Source: Cyclina sinensis
Lineage: Eukaryota > Mollusca > Bivalvia > Venerida > Veneridae
Length of the DNA: 64,000 nt
Direction of reading: 5' to 3'
NCBI GenBank assembly: GCA_012932295.1
Contig: JAAONU010000006.1
Location: 16,942,904 to 17,006,903, forward strand
Positions 59,021-64,000 of this stretch are shown piece after piece (the stretch's first letter is position 1; the number at the start of each line of letters is the position of its first letter). The translations under genes were made by a program, and so were the position numbers. The notes below the pieces were generated by a model. That model saw only the letters and a list, made by a program, of their open reading frames with translations. It was not told the origin of the DNA and did no database searches.

Positions 59021-59496
59021 AAAATGTAATAATAGATTAAAGTTTTGGAACTGTCATTGAAATATACACATACAGATATTGACAGAGAATGAAGTGTATA
59101 ATTACAGTTTTTAGACTGACGGCGACAGCCCACAGTGTTTAGAACTGCAAATCAAAGCATCGAGACATTTCCCCTTTAACATTAATATATTAATGCGCCC
59201 ACACAGGCGAATCTACATGTTCGCACTATTTTCATGGCTGATCTCGCAATTTGTTATTGTCGCACATGTTATCCGAAAGAAGATATATTCCGGTTATTTT
59301 TCACCTTATCATGATGACTTTCTTCACACATTGTCTTATCGTCAGGTGTCTTCTATAAATGTGGATAAATGCGCTTAGATTCTGAGATACTGAGAACAGG
59401 AAAAGGAATTTTGATTAATAGACATAATAAATGCGCACCTCCTTTTCCTACGCCACTGAAAATATGTTAATAACAAAGATGCAATGTGTTCTGCAG

Positions 59497-62400
59497 AAAA
59501 AAATAGTGCAGTCATAAAAACAACCAAGAGTAGTGCAGTCACAAAAAAAACAATCTAGAGTAGTGCAGTCATAAAAACAATCTAGAGTAGTGCAGCCATA
59601 AAAACAATATAGAGTAGTGCAGTCATAAAAACAATCTAGAGTAGTGCAGTCATAAAAACAATATAGAGTAGTGCAGTCATAAAAACAATATAGAGTAGTG
59701 CAGTCATAAAAACAATCTAGAGTAGTGCAGTAATAAAAACAATATAGAGTAGTGCAGTCATAAAAACAATCTAGAGTAGTGCAGTCATAAAAACAATATA
59801 GAGTAGTACAGTCATAAAAACAATATAGAGTAGTGCAGTCATAAAAACAATCTAGAGTAGTGCAGTCATAAAAACAATCTAGAGTAGTGCAGTCATAAAA
59901 ACAATCTAGAGTAGTGCAGTCATAAAAACAATCTAGAGTAGTGCAGTCATAAAAACAATATAGAGTAGTACAGTCATAAAAACAATATAGAGTAGTGCAG
60001 TCATAAAAACAATCTAGAGTAGTGCAGTCATAAAAACAATCTAGAGTAGTGCAGTCATAAAAACAATCTAGAGTAGTGCAGTCATAAAAACAATCTAGAG
60101 TAGTGCAGTCATAAAAACAATCTAGAGTAGTGCAGCCATAAAAACAATATAGAGTAGTGCAGTCATAAAAACAATATAGAGTAGTGCAGTCATAAAAACA
60201 ATCTAGAGTAGTGCAGCCATAAAAACAATATAGAGTAGTGCAGCCATAAAAACAATCTAGAGTAGTGCAGTCATAAAAACAATCTAGAGTAGTGCAGCCA
60301 TAAAAACAATCTAGAGTAGTGCAGTCATAAAAACAATATAGAGTAGTGCAGTCATAAAAACAATATAGAGTAGTGCAGTCATAAAAACAATCTAGAGTAG
60401 TGCAGCCATAAAAACAATATAGAGTAGTGCAGCCATAAAAACAATCTAGAGTAGTGCAGTCATAAAAACAATCTAGAGTAGTGCAGCCATAAAAACAATA
60501 TAGAGTAGTGCAGTCATAAAAACAATATAGAGTAGTGCAGTCATAAAAACAATCTAGAGTAGTGCAGTCACACAAAAACAATCAAGAGTAGTTCAGTCAT
60601 AAAAACAATCTTGAGTAGTGCAGACATAAGAAAATATAGAGTAGTTCAATCATAAAAACAATCTAGAGTAGTGCAATCATAAAAACAATCTACAGTAGTG
60701 CAGTCATAAAAACAATCTAGAGTAGTTCAGTCATAAAAAAAATCTAGAGTAGTGCAGTCATAAAAACAATCTAGAGTAGTTCAGTCATAAAAACAATCTA
60801 GAGTAGTGCAGTCATAAAAACAATTTAGGGTAGTGCTATCATAAAAACAATCTAGAGAAGTGCAGTCATAAAAGCAATCTAGAGTAGTGCAGTCATAAAA
60901 ACAATATAAAGTAGTGCAATCATAAAAGCAATCTAGAAAAGTGCAGTCATAAAAGCAATCTAGAGTAGTGCAGTCATAAAAACAATCTAGAGTAGTGCAG
61001 TCATAAAAAAAGTAGTGCAATCATAAAAACAATATAGAGTAGTGCAATCATAAAAACAATCAAGAGTAGTGCAGTCATAAAAACAATCTAGGGTAGTGCT
61101 ATCATAAAAACAATCTAGAGAAGTGCAATCATTAAAAACAATCTAGAATAGTGCAGTCATAAAAGCAATCTAGAGTAGTGCAGTCATAAAAACAATCTAG
61201 AGTAGTGCAGTCATAAAAAAAAGTAGTGCAATCATAAAAACAATATAGAGTAGTGCAATCATAAAAACAATATAGAGTAGTGCAATCATAAAAACAATCA
61301 AAAGTAGTGCAGTCATAAAAACAATCTAGGGTAGTGCTATCATAAAAACAATCTAGAGAAGTGCAATCATTAAAAACAATCTAGAATAGTGCAGTCATAA
61401 AAGCAATCTAGAGTAGAGCAGTCATAAAAACAATCTAGAGTAGTGCAGTCATAAAAAAAAGTAGTGCAATCATAAAAACAATATAGAGTAGTGCAATCAT
61501 AAAAACAATATAGAGTAGTGCAATCATAAAAACAATCTAGAGTAGTGCAGTCATAAAAACAATCTAGGGTAGTGCAATCATAAAAACAATCTAGAGTAGA
61601 GCAGTCATAAAAACAATCTAGAGTAATGCAATAAAAACAATCTAGAATAGTGCAGTCATAAAAGCAATCTAGAGTAGTGCAGTCATAAAAGCAATCTAGA
61701 GTAGTGCAGTCATAAAAACAACCTAGAGTAGTGCAGTCATAAAAAAAAAGTAGTGCAATCATAAAAACAATATAGAGTAGTGCAATCATAAAAACAATAT
61801 AGAGTAGTGCAATCATAAAAACAATCTAGAGTAGTGCAGTCATAAAAACAATCTAGGGTAGTGCAATCATAAAAACAATCTAGAGTAGAGCAGTCATAAA
61901 AACAATCTAGAGTAATGCAATAAAAACAATCTAGAATAGTGCAGTCATAAAAGCAATCTAGAGTAGTGCAGTCATAAAAACAATCTAGAGTAGTGTAGTC
62001 ATAAAAACAATGTAGAGTAGTGCAATCATAAAAACAATCTAGAGTAGTGCAATCATAAAAACAATATACATGTAGAGTAGTGCAATCATGAAAACAATAT
62101 AGAGTAGTGCAGTCATAAAAACAATCTAGAGTAGTGCATGCATAAAAACAATCTAGAGTAGTGCAGTCATAAAAACAATCTAGAGTAGTGCAATCATGAA
62201 AACAATATATAGTGGTGCAATCATAAAAACAATCTAGAGTAGTGCAATCATAAAAACAATCTAGAGTAGTGCAGTCATAAAAACAATCTAGAGTAGTGCA
62301 TGCATAAAAACAATCTAGAGTAGTGCATGCATAAAAACAATCTAGAGTAGTGCAGTCATAAAAACAATCTAGAGTAGTGCAATCATAAAAACAATCTAAA

Positions 62401-64000
62401 GTAGTGCAGTCATAAAAACAATCTAGAGTAGTGCAATCATAAAAACAATCTAGAGTAGTGTAGTCATAAAAACAATCTAGAGTAGTGTAGTCATAAAAAC
62501 AATCTAGAGTAGTGCAGTCATAAAAACAATCTAGAGTAGTGCAGTCATAAAAACAATCTAGAGTAGTGTAATCATAAAAAACAATCTAGAGTAGTGCAGT
62601 CATAAAAACAATCTAGAGTAGTGCAGTCATAAAAACAATCTAGAGTAGTGTAGTCATAAAAACAATCTAGAGTAGTGTAGTCATAAAAACAATCTAGAGT
62701 AGTGCAATCATAAAAACAATATACATGTAGAGTAGTGCAGTCATAAAAACAATCTAGAGTAGTGCAGTCATAAAAACAATCTAGAGTAGTGCAGTCATAA
62801 AAACAATCTAGAGTAGTGTAGTCATAAAAACAATCTAGAGTAGTGCAATCATAAAAACAATCTAGAGTAGTGCAGTCATAAAAACAATCTAGAGTAGTGT
62901 AGTCATAAAAACAATCTAGAGTAGTGCAATCATAAAAACAATATACATGTAGAGTAGTGCAATCATAAAAACAATATATAGTAGTGCAATCATAAAAACA
63001 ATCTAGGGTAGTGCAGTAATAAAAACAATATAGAGTAGTGCAGTCATAAAAACAATCTAGAGTAGTGCAGTAATAAAAACAATCTAGAGTAGTGCAATCA
63101 TAAAAACAATCTAAAGTAGTGCAGTCATAAAAACAATCTAGAGTAGTGCAATCATAAAAACAATCTAGAGTAGTGCAGTCATAAAAACAATATAGAATAG
63201 TGCAGTCATAAAAACAATCTATAGTAGTGCAATCATAAAAACAATCTAGAGTAGTGCCATCATAAAAACAATCTAGAGTAGTGCAGTCATAAAAACAATC
63301 TAGAGTAGTGCAATCATAAAAACAATCTAGAGTAGAGCAGTCATAAAAACAATCTAGAGTAGTGCAGTCATACAAACAATATAGAATAGTGCAATCATAA
63401 AAACAATATAGAGTAGTGCAATCATAAAAACAATCTAGAATAGTGCAGTCATAAAAACAATCTAGAGTAGTGCAATCATAAAAACAATCTAGAGTAGAGT
63501 AGTCATAAAAACAATCAAGAGTAATGCAATAAAAACAATCTAGAATAGTGCAGTCATAAAAGCAATCTAGAGTAGTGCAGTCATAAAAACAATCTAGAGT
63601 AGTGTAGTCATAAAAACAATGTAGAGTAGTGCAATCATAAAAACAATCTAGAGTAGTGCAATCATAAAAACAATCTAGAGTAGTGCAGTCATAAAAACAA
63701 TCTAGAGAAGTTCAGTCATAAAAACAATCTAGAGTAAAGCAATAAAAACAATCTAGAGTTGTGCAATCATAAAAACAATCTAGAGTAGTGCAGTTTTAAA
63801 AACAATCTAGTGTAGTTCAGTCATAAAAGCAATATAGAGTAGTGCAATCATAAAAACAATTTTGAGTAGTGCAATAATAAAAAAATATAGAGTAGTTCAG
63901 TCATAAAAACAATCTAGAGTAGTGCAATCATAAAAAAAAATCTGGGGTAGTGCAATCATAAAAACAATCTAGGGTAGTGCAATCATTAAAACAATCAAGA
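59497..64000. repeat. 27-bp satellite, runs off the window
   Basis: About 165 copies of a 27-bp unit (GTAGTGCAGTCATAAAAACA + ATCTAGA). The left part (59500-60590) is most uniform with CTAGA/ATAGA and CAGTC/CAGCC variants. From 60590 on, indels and shortened units (for example AATGCAATAAAAACAATC) become common. Higher-order blocks recur: the poly-A variant CATAAAAAAAGTAG at about 61000, 61215, 61455 and 61738, and ATATACATGTAGAG at about 62062, 62721 and 62941. Long minus-strand frames (up to 377 codons, CFYDCTTLD repeated) follow from 27 being a multiple of three. Confidence 0.97.

Noticed and set aside
59448..60581. 377-codon minus-strand frame of CFYDCTTLD repeats, and similar frames at 61370-61816 and 62572-63375
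   Set aside because: The 27-bp unit is a multiple of three and has no stop in this frame, so openness is automatic. There is no signal peptide, splice context or non-repeat domain.

Overview
The window is animal nuclear DNA: AT-rich, gene-poor and very repeat-rich, with one clearly spliced gene. The interspersed repeats look molluscan, most likely bivalve. They include elements ending in CAAGAGGGCCATGATGG, tracts of GACGGACGGAC followed by a CTCACCTGAG hairpin, and a fold-back element with CTGTGAAATCAT termini. The bivalve assignment is inference from memory of such families, not a database match. Roughly a third of the window is tandem repeat.

Layout. 1-345: 30-bp minisatellite running in from the left. 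899-1925: a hAT-like MITE and a decayed interspersed repeat. 2657-2827: a TATA box and first exon of a putative secreted protein (minus strand). 4690-6203: 5'-truncated copy of the CAAGAGGG element. 6785-9440: 51-64 bp satellite. 9643-12455: full-length CAAGAGGG element with an internal 165-bp tandem array. 13972-23127: the one well-supported gene (minus strand, nine coding exons). 23209-25521: a 2.3-kb hAT-like element inserted just upstream of that gene's start codon. 26.4-45.4 kb: low-complexity single-copy DNA carrying two ancient, diverged copies of one segment, small transposons, a complete tRNA-type SINE and several short arrays. 46871-47120: retrotransposon fossil. 47390-54945: 53-bp satellite in two blocks separated by a MITE. 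56266-57100: 36-bp array. 58749-59020: candidate cysteine-rich secreted peptide with its own TATA box (minus). 59500-64000: 27-bp satellite running off the right edge.

The main gene encodes a predicted 597-residue protein. It has an Arg-Gly-rich N-terminus, a helical middle and a C-terminal von Willebrand A domain with an intact metal-ion site. That order recalls Ro60/TROVE ribonucleoprotein proteins, but the TROVE relationship is unproven. All eight introns are GT-AG, the phases close exactly, and four introns carry transposon or satellite insertions. Almost all other open reading frames in the window are by-products of tandem repeats and should not be read as genes.
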